Below, in pieces: positions 45,409 through 54,821 of a stretch of DNA of 63,662 nt. A program made the translations under genes and the position numbers. The notes below the pieces were generated by a model. That model saw nothing but the letters and a program-made list of their open reading frames with translations. It was not told the origin of the DNA and made no database searches. The stretch comes from Arthrobacter sp. APC 3897 (GTDB taxonomy: Bacteria > Actinomycetota > Actinomycetes > Actinomycetales > Micrococcaceae): the NCBI RefSeq assembly GCF_030407495.1, contig NZ_JASDDG010000030.1, forward strand, positions 1-63,662, written 5' to 3'. Within the stretch, counting starts at the first letter, position 1. Each line of letters starts with the position of its first letter.

Positions 45409-45981
45409 ATGACCGTCCGTCCCATCGTTATCCACGGCGAACCCGTTCTGCACCGCCGAGCCGCTCCGGTGGAAAAGTTCGATGACGAACTGCGCACCCT
45501 GGTGGCGGATATGTACGAGACCATGGACGTGGCCAACGGCGTCGGCCTGGCCGCCACCCAGGTTGGCGTGGGCCTGCGCCTTTTCACCTTCGCCTATCAG
45601 AACGACGACGACGCCCCGGACCGCGGCGTTGTCATCAATCCCGTGCTCATCACCTCCAAGGTTCCAGGCTCCGCACCGGATCCCGAGGAGGACACTGAAG
45701 GCTGCCTGTCCGTCCCCGGCGAGAACTTCCCGGTGAACCGTGCCGATTGGGCGAAGATCTCCGGTTTCGATGAGAACGGCGAACCGCTGGAATTCGAAGC
45801 GACCGGCTGGTTTGCCCGGGTTCTGCAGCACGAGTACGACCATTTGGACGGCAAGCTGTACGTGGACAAGCTCAATGACCGGTGGAGCCGAAAGGCACGC
45901 AAGGCCATCAAGGCTCACGGCTGGAACGTTCCGGGACTGACATGGATGCCCGGTGTGGATCCGGATCCTTTCGGCCACTAG
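45409..45981 (+). CDS. def: Peptide deformylase
   Basis: 190 residues from the ATG at 45409. Metalloenzyme removing the formyl group from new proteins. All three motifs are present: [10 protein letters not shown] (about 49-58), EGCLSVP (about 107-113) and QHEYDHLDG (about 148-156, His/His/Glu). The C-terminus has a basic extension ([12 protein letters not shown]). A strong bidirectional terminator follows. Confidence 0.98.
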   Translation: MTVRPIVIHGEPVLHRRAAPVEKFDDELRTLVADMYETMDVANGVGLAATQVGVGLRLFTFAYQNDDDAPDRGVVINPVLITSKVPGSAPDPEEDTEGCLSVPGENFPVNRADWAKISGFDENGEPLEFEATGWFARVLQHEYDHLDGKLYVDKLNDRWSRKARKAIKAHGWNVPGLTWMPGVDPDPFGH

Positions 45982-45998
45982 GGACTTCGGACTGAACC

Positions 45999-46044
45999 AA
46001 AGCGAAAGGCGCGCTTCCCGACAGGGAAACGCGCCTTTCGCTTT
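45999..46044. terminator. Bidirectional terminator between def and gap
   Basis: Perfect 15-base arms AAAGCGAAAGGCGCG / CGCGCCTTTCGCTTT around a 16-base loop that itself can fold (TTCCC/GGGAA). Serves both the rightward def and leftward gap genes. Confidence 0.9.
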
Positions 46045-46067
46045 GAGGCGTCTTCGATAAATCCCGC

Positions 46068-47534
46068 CTAGATCGAGGCGGCCAGTTCCTCAACGCGCGG
46101 GTAGGCCGGCGGATTCACATGGGCCATTTCCTCCAGAACCCGGATGACCTGGCAGCTGTAGCCGAACTCGTTGTCGTACCAAACATAGAGGACGGCGTTC
46201 TTGCCGTTGGAGATGGTGGCCAGTCCGTCCACGATGCCGGCCCGCTTGGACCCGACAAAGTCGGTGGAAACAACCTCGGGTGAATCGATGTAATCGATCT
46301 GCTTGTGCAGGTCCGAGTTCAGCGAGGTTTCCCGGAGGAAGGTATTAATCTCTTCCTTGGTGGTGGCGGTCTCGAAGTTCAGGTTCAGGATGGCCATTGA
46401 GACATCGGGGGTGGGAACCCGGATGGCATTGCCGCTGAGCTTGCCTGCCAGTTCCGGCAGCGCCTTCGCAACAGCCTTGGCGGCTCCGGTTTCGGTGATC
46501 ACCATGTTCAGGGCGGCGGAGCGGCCGCGGCGGTCGCCGTTGTGGAAGTTGTCGATCAGGTTCTGGTCATTCGTGAACGAGTGCACCGTTTCCACATGGC
46601 CGTGAATGATGCCGTACTTGTCGTTGAGCACCTTCAGGACCGGAGTGATGGCGTTGGTGGTGCAGGAAGCAGCGGTGACGATCTTGTCATCATCGGAAAT
46701 GGATGCGTGGTTGATGCCGTGCACGATGTTCTTCAGGTTGCCCTTGCCCGGGGCGGTGAGCAGCACGCGCGAGACACCCTTGGCGGACAGGTGCTGGGAC
46801 AGCCCCTCTTCGTCGCGCCAGCGGCCGGTGTTGTCCACCACTACGGCGTCGCTGATGCCGTAGGCCGTGTAGTCCACAGTGGACGGATCGTTGGAGTAGA
46901 TGACCTGGATCAGCGTGCCGTTAGCCAGGATGGTGTTGTTTTCCTCGTCAACGGTGATGGTTCCGTCGAAGGCGCCGTGGACGGAGTCCCGGCGCAGCAG
47001 GGACGCGCGCTTGACCAGGTCATTTTCCGCTCCCTTGCGGACAACGATCGCCCGGAGCCGCAGGCCCCGGCCGCCGCCGGCATGGTCGATGAGGATGCGG
47101 GCCAGGAGGCGGCCGATCCGGCCGAACCCGTAGAGCACGACGTCGGTGCTGGTGCGGTCGTCAGCGCCCTGCTTGCCGGCCACATCGGCCAGTTCGCGGC
47201 GCAGGAAATCCTTGAGATCCACTCCGGCGCCCTCGGCCTTGTACTTAAGGCTCAGGCGGGCCAGGTCGATGGACGCGGCGCCCAGTTCCAGTTCAGTCAG
47301 TGCCTGCACCAGCGGGAACGTGTCAGAGACCGGCAGTTCAACCTCATCGATTTGCCGTGCAAAGCGGTGTGCCTTGAGGATGTCGATGACGGAACGGTTG
47401 ACCAACGGACGGCCATAGACCGAAGTGACCACGCTGTTTTCCCGGTACAGCCGCCCGATCAGCGGAATCATTGCCTCGGCAAGGGCCTCACGGTCCATCC
47501 AGGTGTCAAGGCAGGTATCGGAGAACTGGCTCAA
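46068..47534 (-). CDS. Glyceraldehyde-3-phosphate dehydrogenase, long GapB type
   Basis: 488 residues, about 150 longer than ordinary GAPDH. The extra N-terminal domain (residues 1-130, with LIGRLYRENSVVTSVYGRPLVNRS) precedes the NAD(P)-binding VVLYGFGRIGRL, the catalytic Cys in SCTTNA and C-terminal NEFGYSCQVIRV. This length and domain order match Corynebacterium GapB, which works in the gluconeogenic direction. The leader upstream has a CCGGCAC/GTGCCGG hairpin (47558-47577). It is a single-gene unit. Confidence 0.93.
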   Translation of the reverse strand: MSQFSDTCLDTWMDREALAEAMIPLIGRLYRENSVVTSVYGRPLVNRSVIDILKAHRFARQIDEVELPVSDTFPLVQALTELELGAASIDLARLSLKYKAEGAGVDLKDFLRRELADVAGKQGADDRTSTDVVLYGFGRIGRLLARILIDHAGGGRGLRLRAIVVRKGAENDLVKRASLLRRDSVHGAFDGTITVDEENNTILANGTLIQVIYSNDPSTVDYTAYGISDAVVVDNTGRWRDEEGLSQHLSAKGVSRVLLTAPGKGNLKNIVHGINHASISDDDKIVTAASCTTNAITPVLKVLNDKYGIIHGHVETVHSFTNDQNLIDNFHNGDRRGRSAALNMVITETGAAKAVAKALPELAGKLSGNAIRVPTPDVSMAILNLNFETATTKEEINTFLRETSLNSDLHKQIDYIDSPEVVSTDFVGSKRAGIVDGLATISNGKNAVLYVWYDNEFGYSCQVIRVLEEMAHVNPPAYPRVEELAASI

Positions 47535-47656
47535 GATATTTCACTTCCTTTTCTCAGCCGGCACTGCTTTGTGCCGGTTGTCGTCCCTCCAAGTGTATTA
47601 GGACACACTTGCCGCACCGCTTTGTTGAGCGAGATGTTTGTCACAGTTGCCTGTGC

Positions 47657-48940
47657 TCAGCGGACCTCGAGGGTTTCATCAACCGGTTCGGGTTCCAGGT
47701 CCTCCAGGTCCCTGATTCCCCGCAGCGGACCGAACGCCGCAACGACCGGGGCCACGAACGCAATGGCCAGTCCAACAAGGATGGCGCCGCGGATCCCGAG
47801 CCCTTCCACCAGGAAGCCGCCGATGATGCCGGCGACGGCCAGCATTCCCCAGGTCACCATCCGGGACGCAGACCCCAGCCGGCCCAGCATCCCGGGTGGG
47901 CACACGCGCTGGCGGAAGCTGGTGGACACCACAACATTCATGGAGATGGCATATCCGGCCAGGAAGAGCCCGGCGAACCCCGGCAGCAGCCCCCAGCCCG
48001 GCGTCATCAAGAGCAGGCTGGAATAGCCGGCCGCAGCGGGCAGCATGGACCAGCGCCACACCGTCCCCGAGCCCAGGCGGTGCGTGACGTGCTTTACGGT
48101 GAGCCCGCCCAGCGTTCCGCCCAGCGCCGTTGAAGCGGTCAGGAATCCGAGCATGGCACCGGATTCCCCCAGCGTCCGCACCACCAGGATGACCATGAGG
48201 GAGACAACGATGGCTCCGCCCAGATTCCACAACGCACCGACCAGCAGGATTGCCCGCAGCGGAGCGGTGCTGAAGCTGTACCGCAGCCCTTCCTTCATGT
48301 CCCGGAAGATCCTGCTCCCTTTTTTTGACGGAGCGGCCTCTTCCTGAACCCTGAGTGTTGCCACCGAAAGCAGCGATGCCGTGGACGCTGCCACCTGCAG
48401 CAGCAGAGAGTTTGATGCCCCCCAGACAGAAGTCAGCCAGCCGCCCAGTCCGCGGCCCACCGCGTCCGCGGAAGCAGCGGATCCGGTCATGAGACCGTTG
48501 CCCTCGATCAGTTCCTCACGCTTGACCGCCCGGGGAACTAAGGCGGATTCCGCCAGCATGGAGAAGACGGCCGCCAAACCGGAGAGAAAGGACACTGCAA
48601 AAAGCTGGACGACAGTGAGCCGGTCCAGCCAGAACGCCACCGGCAGGGTCATCAAAACGGTGATCCGCAGGACGAGCGCGGCCATGACCACGGGCTTGCG
48701 GCGGTATCGGTCCACCAGCACGCCAATCGGCAATCCAAACAGCAGCCACGGCAGGAATCCCACGCCGGACAAGGCTGCAACAGCGAAGTCCGAGGCATCC
48801 AATTCGACGGCGGCGATGAGGGGCAGCGCCACAGCGGCAACGGAAGTGCCAAAAATGCCGGCGGTTGAGGAGATCCACAGCGCGCGGAAGTTCGCATTAC
48901 GGATGACCAGCGGGCGGCCCTTTGTCGTAGTTCTGGACAT
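47657..48940 (-). CDS. Major facilitator superfamily transporter
   Basis: 427 residues with about 12 hydrophobic segments and the loop signature GVLVDRYRRKPVVM between helices 2 and 3. It resembles the MFS_3/enterobactin-exporter-like group. The substrate is unknown. The start is taken at the ATG at 48940; a TTG six bases upstream is possible. It is downstream of the RNase P RNA gene, both leftward, and its end is about 120 bases from the gap start. Confidence 0.9.
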   Translation of the reverse strand: MSRTTTKGRPLVIRNANFRALWISSTAGIFGTSVAAVALPLIAAVELDASDFAVAALSGVGFLPWLLFGLPIGVLVDRYRRKPVVMAALVLRITVLMTLPVAFWLDRLTVVQLFAVSFLSGLAAVFSMLAESALVPRAVKREELIEGNGLMTGSAASADAVGRGLGGWLTSVWGASNSLLLQVAASTASLLSVATLRVQEEAAPSKKGSRIFRDMKEGLRYSFSTAPLRAILLVGALWNLGGAIVVSLMVILVVRTLGESGAMLGFLTASTALGGTLGGLTVKHVTHRLGSGTVWRWSMLPAAAGYSSLLLMTPGWGLLPGFAGLFLAGYAISMNVVVSTSFRQRVCPPGMLGRLGSASRMVTWGMLAVAGIIGGFLVEGLGIRGAILVGLAIAFVAPVVAAFGPLRGIRDLEDLEPEPVDETLEVR

Positions 48941-49095
48941 TGCCAAAGACTAGCCGCGCAGATGCCGGTGCGCCTGCTTTGTACAGCGCTTGTGCAAATC
49001 CTGCGGAAAAACGACCCCAAATCTTGAGGCAGGGTTGCCGCTCAGGATGTTTCAGTGAAACAGGATCCCGGGTGGATGAGGAATGCTTAAGTGGA

Positions 49096-49495
49096 CGGGC
49101 TGGCCGATAAGCCGGGTTTTGTATCTCCGGTCCGTTACCGGGCCGGAGGCGGCAATCATCCATCTGGGAACGCCGTTACCGGCGCCCTCAAGCGGCCTAC
49201 CCGGACGCATCGGGCGAGCAGCCCTCAAACGCGTCCTGTATGGCCTTGCTCCGGGTGGGGTTTACCTAGCCGATCCGGTCACCCGGAACGCTGGTGGTCT
49301 CTTACACCACCTTTTCACCCTTACCGACAGACAGTGTTCCAAGCGGATCACCGTCATCGGCGGTTTCTTTTCTGTGGCACTGGCCTGCGGGTTTCCCCGA
49401 GTGGGCGTTACCCACCACCCTGCTCTGCGGAGCCCGGACTTTCCTCGGTGGCTCCCTCAAGAGGGACCCAACGCGATCGCCTGGCCAACCCGTCC
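49096..49495 (-). ncRNA. rnpB: RNase P RNA (bacterial class A)
   Basis: About 400 bases on the reverse strand. The 5' end GACGGGTTGGCCAGGCGATC pairs with the 3' end (GGCCAGCCCGTC), forming helix P1. The conserved core GAGGAAAGTCCGGGCTCC follows, then the AGGGTGAAA / GGTAAACCCCACCCGGAGCAAGG region and the P-helix ends GGATGATTGCCGCC and ACAAAACCCGGCTTAT. It matures tRNA 5' ends together with RnpA. Ends are estimated from P1. Confidence 0.97.
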
Positions 49496-49580
49496 AGCCT
49501 CAATGCTACCGTCTCCGCCGGGCTGGTTGGGTTCCAGGGCACGGACCGGGAGGCCAACCCGCCTCGCGTAGGATTATTTG

Positions 49581-50360
49581 GTGTTGATTTTGCTCCCGCC
49601 CTCCGAAGGAAAAACGGCCGCCGTCTCAGGTCCGGCTTTTGACCCCGACAAGCTGCATTTTCCCGGACTTAACGACGCCCGCAAACAGGTCCTTGAGGCT
49701 GTAGCCCGGACCAGCGCCGCCGCAGACGCGCACGCCGTTCTCGGCGTCGGCCCCTCGCTGGCCGCAGAGGTACAGCGCAACACCGTCCTGCAGGATCAGC
49801 CCTGCGCTCCGGCACACCGCATCTACAGCGGGGTGCTCTACGACGCCCTGGGATATTCCACCCTGTCTTCCGCCCAGCAGCACGCCGCGGACAACGCCGT
49901 CGTCGTCATCTCAGGTTTATGGGGGGCGCTGGGCTTTGGCGATCCCATCCCGGCTTACCGGTTGTCCATGGCGGTGAAACTACCGGAGACGGGCAAACTT
50001 GCGTCTTTCTGGAAGACCCATCTGACGCCCGCACTCAACGAGTATGCGGCGGATCAACTGGTGGTGGACTGCCGGTCCAGCACCTATGCAGCGGCCTGGG
50101 CACCAGACCCCGCGCGGACCGCGGCCGTGAACGTCTTCCAGATCCGGAACGGCAAACGCGCCGTTGTTTCACACTTTGCCAAGCACACGCGCGGGGAACT
50201 GGCGCGTCATCTCCTGACCCGTACGGGCGCGGCTCCTGAAACGCCGGAACAGCTGGTCGCCGCCGCGGCGGAGAAGTGGGAGGCGGAGCTGGTGCCGGCC
50301 ACGGCCCGGAAGCCGTTCCAGCTCAACCTCATCCTTCCCGCACCGGAGACTGCGGGTTAG
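49581..50360 (+). CDS. yaaA: YaaA family protein (peroxide stress, DUF328)
   Basis: 259 residues. Opening VLILLPPSEGKTAA is the YaaA signature; later parts VLYDALGYSTL and SAFWKxHLTPALNE-like (LASFWKTHLTPALNE) match. E. coli YaaA limits intracellular iron after peroxide stress. The GTG at 49581 has AGGA at 7 bases; the TTG at 49578 is the alternative. The gene reads away from rnpB, starting 86 bases from its 5' end. Confidence 0.93.
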   Translation: MLILLPPSEGKTAAVSGPAFDPDKLHFPGLNDARKQVLEAVARTSAAADAHAVLGVGPSLAAEVQRNTVLQDQPCAPAHRIYSGVLYDALGYSTLSSAQQHAADNAVVVISGLWGALGFGDPIPAYRLSMAVKLPETGKLASFWKTHLTPALNEYAADQLVVDCRSSTYAAAWAPDPARTAAVNVFQIRNGKRAVVSHFAKHTRGELARHLLTRTGAAPETPEQLVAAAAEKWEAELVPATARKPFQLNLILPAPETAG

Positions 50361-51328
50361 TCTTCGGCCACCAGTTCCACTTCAAAGCCCGCACTGTTTT
50401 CAAGGTAGGCCGCGTAGTGGTCCGAGCCGCCGGCATGGGGATGCCGGTCGGCGAAGAGCAGCGTCCACCCATGGCTTGCAGCGCGCCGGGCCAGCAGGTC
50501 CACGTCCGCCCGGGATCCGGCACGGAACGCCAGATGGTTCAGGCCCGGACGCCGCCTTTCGTGCGCTGCATCCAGCACGTCAGGCCCTGCTTCAATGACG
50601 ACATAGCCGTCGGCTCCCTGCCACCGTGCGCCGGTTTCCCAGCTGTCTGCGCGCAGGTAGCCCAGCCGCTCCAGCAGCCAGCCCAGGGACTGTTCGGCGG
50701 CGGCGAAGTCCCGGACCCACAGCTCGGTGTGGTGCAGCCTGCCGGTGGCTGCCGGCGGCGCTGTCCGCTGCGCTGCTTCAGCAGGTTCCGGCGCGGCCGC
50801 GGCCTTGGATTCGCCGGCGGCCGCCCCCTTCTGCACCCAGGGAACTCCGGCCATGCCGGCGTCCATTGCCTCGTTGGAAAGCCGGTCAGCATCCTTGTTC
50901 AGCTCACGCGGAATCCACTGGTACTTCACCCGGCGCGGGTTGACGATGCCCCGGGCTTTGGCTGCCAGCTTCTGCATGTCCTCGTGCTTGATCTTCCAGC
51001 GGCCGCTCATCTGCTCCACCACGAGTTTGGAGTCCATCTTGGCCAGGATCCAGCAGTCGGGGTCGATCTCGTGGGCCATTTCCAGGGCAGCCACCAGGCC
51101 GGAGTATTCCGCCACGTTGTTGGAGGCCTTGCCGATGTATTGTGCCTTCTCCGCCAGAATGCGTCCGGTCTCAGGGTCCCGCACCAGGGCGCCGTAGCCT
51201 GCGTGTCCGGGGTTGCCGCGGGAGCCGCCGTCGGCTTCCACGATCAGCGTGCGGCGGGGCGCGTTCGATGAAGCCGCAGCCGTGCCCGAAGGCTCAGCAG
51301 GCGTATCGGCCGGGTCAAACAGGGTCAC
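50357..51328 (-). CDS. Bifunctional protein: type I RNase H fused to a VOC/glyoxalase-fold domain
   Basis: 323 residues. RNase HI domain about 25-165 with DGGSRGNPG (Asp33), NNVAEYSGL (Glu74), MDSKLV (Asp99) and LNKDADRL (Asp148), the four metal-binding acids. An Ala/Pro linker (168-196) leads to a VOC domain (197-321) with LHHTELWV, LNHLAF and FEVELV, where the His/His/Glu ligands of glyoxalase-fold enzymes lie. RNase HI cuts RNA in hybrids; the VOC reaction is unknown. In mycobacterial Rv2228c the RNase HI partner is a CobC phosphatase domain, so this is a different fusion. It lies close after the zinc-ribbon and Nif3 genes. Confidence 0.9.
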   Translation of the reverse strand: MTLFDPADTPAEPSGTAAASSNAPRRTLIVEADGGSRGNPGHAGYGALVRDPETGRILAEKAQYIGKASNNVAEYSGLVAALEMAHEIDPDCWILAKMDSKLVVEQMSGRWKIKHEDMQKLAAKARGIVNPRRVKYQWIPRELNKDADRLSNEAMDAGMAGVPWVQKGAAAGESKAAAAPEPAEAAQRTAPPAATGRLHHTELWVRDFAAAEQSLGWLLERLGYLRADSWETGARWQGADGYVVIEAGPDVLDAAHERRRPGLNHLAFRAGSRADVDLLARRAASHGWTLLFADRHPHAGGSDHYAAYLENSAGFEVELVAED

Positions 51329-51331
51329 CGG

Positions 51332-52072
51332 TCAGCTGCTCCACTCTTCGGAGCGCACCAGAATGCAGCCGGAGTCGGGGCAGAAGACAATGTCATCCTC
51401 GGCAGCCTTGCGGATATCTGCAAGGTCTCCGGGACTCAGCTGCATCCCTGAGCCCTCGGAGGTGCCGTGGAACAGCCGTGCGGCACCAATGCCGTGCTTG
51501 GCCAGCGTCTTTTCGTAAACGGCCAGCAGGCCGGGTTCAAAAGTGGCTGCCAATTCGTCACGGGCGGCGACCACTGCTTGGCGCTCGGTTTCGATTTCGG
51601 CCAGTTCGGCGTCGCGCTTTTCTTCCAGCGCCGCCATTTCAGCGTCCAGGGCGGCTGCGGCTTCACGGGACTGCTCCTCGGCTGCCCGGGCCGCCTCAAG
51701 GCGCTCCATAACCTCAAGCTCCACATCCTCCAGATCGGAACGGCGGCGCTTCAGCGACTCCATTTCGCTCTGCAGGGCGGTGAGCTCCTTGGAGGTGCCG
51801 TGGCCGCTGTCCAGGTGCTTCTGGTTGCGCTCAACCCGGGCTGCCACGGCGGCCACATCGGCTTCCGCCCGCGTGAGCTCACGGGCGATATCGGCGGCCT
51901 CGGTGGAAGCGGCAACAAGCCTGCTCTGCGCCGCGGCACGCTGCAGGGCGAGGGCTGCAATTTCCGAGTTGTCGCTGACGGTGCGGGCCCGGTTCCGGAG
52001 TTTGCGGACAGTACTGTCCAGAGCCTGCAAATCGAGCAGCCGCAGCTGCTCCTCCGACGATGCTTTTGCCAC
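51332..52072 (-). CDS. Coiled-coil protein with a degenerate C4-type zinc ribbon
   Basis: 246 residues. About residues 10-175 are a long coiled coil (leucine-rich Glu/Arg/Ala heptads, ARVERNQKHLDSGHGTSKELTALQSEMESL). The C-terminus resembles the zinc ribbon found downstream of the coil in actinobacterial homologues of CT398, but only one pair of cysteines remains (FCPDSGCILV); the expected first CxxC position reads HGTSEGSGM. Function in the family is uncertain; it sits with Nif3 and RNase H as usual. The RNase H gene begins 3 bases after its stop. Confidence 0.88.
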   Translation of the reverse strand: MAKASSEEQLRLLDLQALDSTVRKLRNRARTVSDNSEIAALALQRAAAQSRLVAASTEAADIARELTRAEADVAAVAARVERNQKHLDSGHGTSKELTALQSEMESLKRRRSDLEDVELEVMERLEAARAAEEQSREAAAALDAEMAALEEKRDAELAEIETERQAVVAARDELAATFEPGLLAVYEKTLAKHGIGAARLFHGTSEGSGMQLSPGDLADIRKAAEDDIVFCPDSGCILVRSEEWSS

Positions 52073-52143
52073 CGTAAAACCTCCACCTATGACCGGGCCA
52101 ACCTGACCCGTTTCTTCCCCCTAGCCTATGCCAACGGGGAAGG

Positions 52144-53076
52144 TCAGTTCAGCCCGGGTGTCAGCACAAAGTCCCACGGATCCGTGTTGGTGCCGCTGAT
52201 TCGGATCTCCGCACTGAACCCCTGATCGTTCAGGACGTTTTCCAGGGCATTGGCCGCAGGCGTCAACCACAGCCATTCGCTGCCGAAATGGGAGACATCC
52301 ATCAGATAGGGGCGGCCGTTGACGGCGGCCTCGCGGGCTTCGGACGCGGGATGGTGGCGCAGGTCGGCTGTGACGTAAACGTCAGCCCGGTGCCGGCGGA
52401 CGGCGTCGAAAAGGCTGTCACCTGCGCCGCCGCAGACCGCAACCCGGCGGACCACTCCGTGCGGATCCCCGGCAACGCGGACTCCGCCGGCAACGGCCGG
52501 CAGGATGCTGAAAACCAGTTTGGCGAAGTCCGCCAGCGTGGTGGCCTCCGGCAGGTCCCCCACCCGTCCAATACCCTCTTCGGGCAGTCCGTCTTCAGCG
52601 GGAACCAGCGGCTGAACCCCGACAAGCCCAAACGCGTCCGCCAGTACATCGGACACCCCGCCCACAGCGCTGTCACCGTTGGTGTGGACCGTCAGCAGTG
52701 CGCAGCCGCCTTCGATCAGCCGGTGCACCACGTCACCCTTGAAACCCGTACCCGCCACCGAGTGGACCGGCTTCAGGAAGAGCGGGTGGTGCGTCACCAG
52801 CAGGTCGGCACCCCATTCCACGGCTTCGTCGATGACCTCGGAGGTGGGGTCCACCGCGAAGAGAATGCGCCTAACCGGGCGGAAAGGCCTGCCGGCCACC
52901 AACCCGACGGCGTCCCAGCCTTCAGCCAGGGATTCCGGCCACAGTTCTTCGGCTGCCAGGAGCACGTCGCCCAGGGTGGGGACCGACCCGTCCGGTGCTG
53001 CTGCGTCGGCGGGAGTTTCCGGGTCCTGTCCCGGTGCCGCCGGCTCGGTGCCTTCAGCGGGCATGTCTGTATCCAT
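52144..53076 (-). CDS. Nif3-like dinuclear metal centre protein
   Basis: 310 residues from the ATG at 53076. Ligand segments LLVTHHPLFLKP (two His), VHTNGDSAVGG, and VSHFGSEW (His and Glu) bind two metals in a hexameric toroid. The family is annotated as GTP cyclohydrolase I type 2, but a role is not proven. The N-terminal 45 residues are Ala/Pro-rich and not part of the fold. The Nif3, zinc-ribbon and RNase H genes are a conserved actinobacterial set. Confidence 0.92.
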   Translation of the reverse strand: MDTDMPAEGTEPAAPGQDPETPADAAAPDGSVPTLGDVLLAAEELWPESLAEGWDAVGLVAGRPFRPVRRILFAVDPTSEVIDEAVEWGADLLVTHHPLFLKPVHSVAGTGFKGDVVHRLIEGGCALLTVHTNGDSAVGGVSDVLADAFGLVGVQPLVPAEDGLPEEGIGRVGDLPEATTLADFAKLVFSILPAVAGGVRVAGDPHGVVRRVAVCGGAGDSLFDAVRRHRADVYVTADLRHHPASEAREAAVNGRPYLMDVSHFGSEWLWLTPAANALENVLNDQGFSAEIRISGTNTDPWDFVLTPGLN

Positions 53077-53208
53077 GGCTTCAGTTCTACCTGCTGGGTT
53101 TCCTGGGCTCAATTCGGCCGCACCGGAGCCTGGCATGATTCCCGCCGCACAGGGTATTGAAAGGGAAGATCGGGAATCATTGCGGACATGCGCGCATTGA
53201 TACAGGGT

Positions 53209-53733
53209 ATGAAGACCTATGTACTTGGCGGAGGCTGCTTTTGGTGCCTTGACGCCCTTTATCAGAAGACCCGCGGTGTCACCGACGTCGTTTCCGGCTA
53301 CACCGGCGGGCACACCGCCCATCCGGATTACGACAGCGTCTGCTCCGGCACCACCGGTCACGCGGAAGTTGTGGCTGTGACCTTTGACGAGGACATCATT
53401 CCGGGCGAGGTGATCCTGGACATGTTCTTCATTTCCCACGATCCCACCACACTGAACCGGCAGGGCTACGACGTCGGCACCCAGTACCGGTCCTCGATGT
53501 TCTACACCAGCGAGGCCGAACGCGAAGAGTTCGAGAAGGCTCGCGACCGCGCACAGGAACACTGGGACAACCCGATTGTGACGGAGATCGTTCCGCTGCC
53601 CCGCTTCCACGTGGCCGAGGAATACCATCAGGATTTCTACGCCAAGCACCCCGAACAGGGCTACTGCCAGGTGATCATCAATCCCAAGCTCGCCAAGGCA
53701 CGGAAATATTACGCCGAATGGCTTGACAACTAA
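53209..53733 (+). CDS. msrA: Peptide methionine sulfoxide reductase MsrA
   Basis: 174 residues from the ATG at 53209; a start at 53188 adds seven. Active site GGCFWC (Cys10) followed by LDALYQKTRGVTDVVSGYTGG, and the resolving Cys in GYCQVIINPK. It reduces methionine-S-sulfoxide in damaged proteins using thioredoxin. The family pattern DPTTLNRQGYDVGTQYRS is intact. A 114-base gap separates it from cysK. Confidence 0.96.
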   Translation: MKTYVLGGGCFWCLDALYQKTRGVTDVVSGYTGGHTAHPDYDSVCSGTTGHAEVVAVTFDEDIIPGEVILDMFFISHDPTTLNRQGYDVGTQYRSSMFYTSEAEREEFEKARDRAQEHWDNPIVTEIVPLPRFHVAEEYHQDFYAKHPEQGYCQVIINPKLAKARKYYAEWLDN

Positions 53734-53846
53734 CCAGCCCCATGCTGAGGGGTAGGCTTGAACGAGGCCCCGGTGCGGACATTCCCGGGAGCAGCACCTC
53801 CAGCCGCCCCTGACTCACTTTCATTCCAACGGATAGAGGACAAACC

Positions 53847-54782
53847 ATGGCACGGATTTATGACGACGTCACTCAGCTGGTAGGCGGCACCCCGCTGGTC
53901 CGGCTCAACCGCCTGACCGAGGGCCTCGATGCCGAGGTGGCGGTCAAGCTCGAGTTCTACAACCCGGCCAACAGCGTGAAGGACAGGATTGGCGTGGCCA
54001 TTGTGGATGCCGCAGAGAAGGCCGGCGCCCTCAAGCCCGGCGGAACGATCGTGGAAGGCACTTCCGGCAACACCGGCATCGCCCTGGCCATGGTCGGTGC
54101 GGCCCGCGGCTACAAGGTCATCCTGACCATGCCTGAAACCATGTCCACCGAGCGCCGTGTCATGCTCCGCGCCTACGGTGCAGAAATTGTCCTCACACCG
54201 GGTTCCGAAGGAATGCGCGGCGCCGTGGATAAGGCCAAGGAAATTGTGGCCACCACCGAGAACGCCATCTGGGCGCAGCAGTTTGCCAATGCCGCCAACC
54301 CCGAAGTCCACCGCCGGACCACCGCAGAGGAAATCTGGGAGGACACCGACGGCAAGGTGGACATCTTCGTGGCCGGCGTCGGCACCGGCGGTACCGTGAC
54401 CGGCGTCGGGCAGGTCCTGAAGCAGCGCAAGCCCGGTGTCCAGATTGTCGCCGTCGAGCCGAAGGACTCGGCGATCCTCAACGGCGGCTCCCCCGGACCG
54501 CACAAGATCCAGGGCCTGGGCGCCAACTTTGTTCCCGAAGTGCTGGACACCGACATCTACGACGAGGTCATTGACGCTTCAGTTGAAGACTCGGTGGCCA
54601 CTGCCCGTGCCCTGGGCGCCAAGGAGGGTATTCTCGGCGGCATCTCATCCGGTGCGATCGTGTGGGCTGCCCTGGAGCTGGCCAAGCGGCCGGAAAACGC
54701 CGGTAAGCTGATTGTCGCCATCGTCTGCGACTTCGGTGAGCGGTACATCTCCACCGTGCTCTACGACGATATCCGGGGCTGA
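53847..54782 (+). CDS. cysK: Cysteine synthase A
   Basis: 311 residues. PLP enzyme converting O-acetylserine and sulfide to cysteine. PLP-lysine in NSVKDRIG (Lys45), [11 protein letters not shown] for the substrate loop, [10 protein letters not shown] for the phosphate of PLP. Start ATG has GAGGA upstream. It is followed 39 bases later by cysE, its natural partner: the CysE C-terminus (DPAIYI, ending in Ile) can insert into the CysK active site. Confidence 0.97.
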   Translation: MARIYDDVTQLVGGTPLVRLNRLTEGLDAEVAVKLEFYNPANSVKDRIGVAIVDAAEKAGALKPGGTIVEGTSGNTGIALAMVGAARGYKVILTMPETMSTERRVMLRAYGAEIVLTPGSEGMRGAVDKAKEIVATTENAIWAQQFANAANPEVHRRTTAEEIWEDTDGKVDIFVAGVGTGGTVTGVGQVLKQRKPGVQIVAVEPKDSAILNGGSPGPHKIQGLGANFVPEVLDTDIYDEVIDASVEDSVATARALGAKEGILGGISSGAIVWAALELAKRPENAGKLIVAIVCDFGERYISTVLYDDIRG

Positions 54783-54821
54783 TCCCGCCCCGCCTAGTTC
54801 CGCACGATCAGAAAGTCACCT

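Noticed and set aside
46542-48026. 494-codon rightward frame over gap and the MFS gene
   Set aside because: Antisense shadow; gap has catalytic SCTTNA and the MFS gene has a helix-loop pattern on the other strand.
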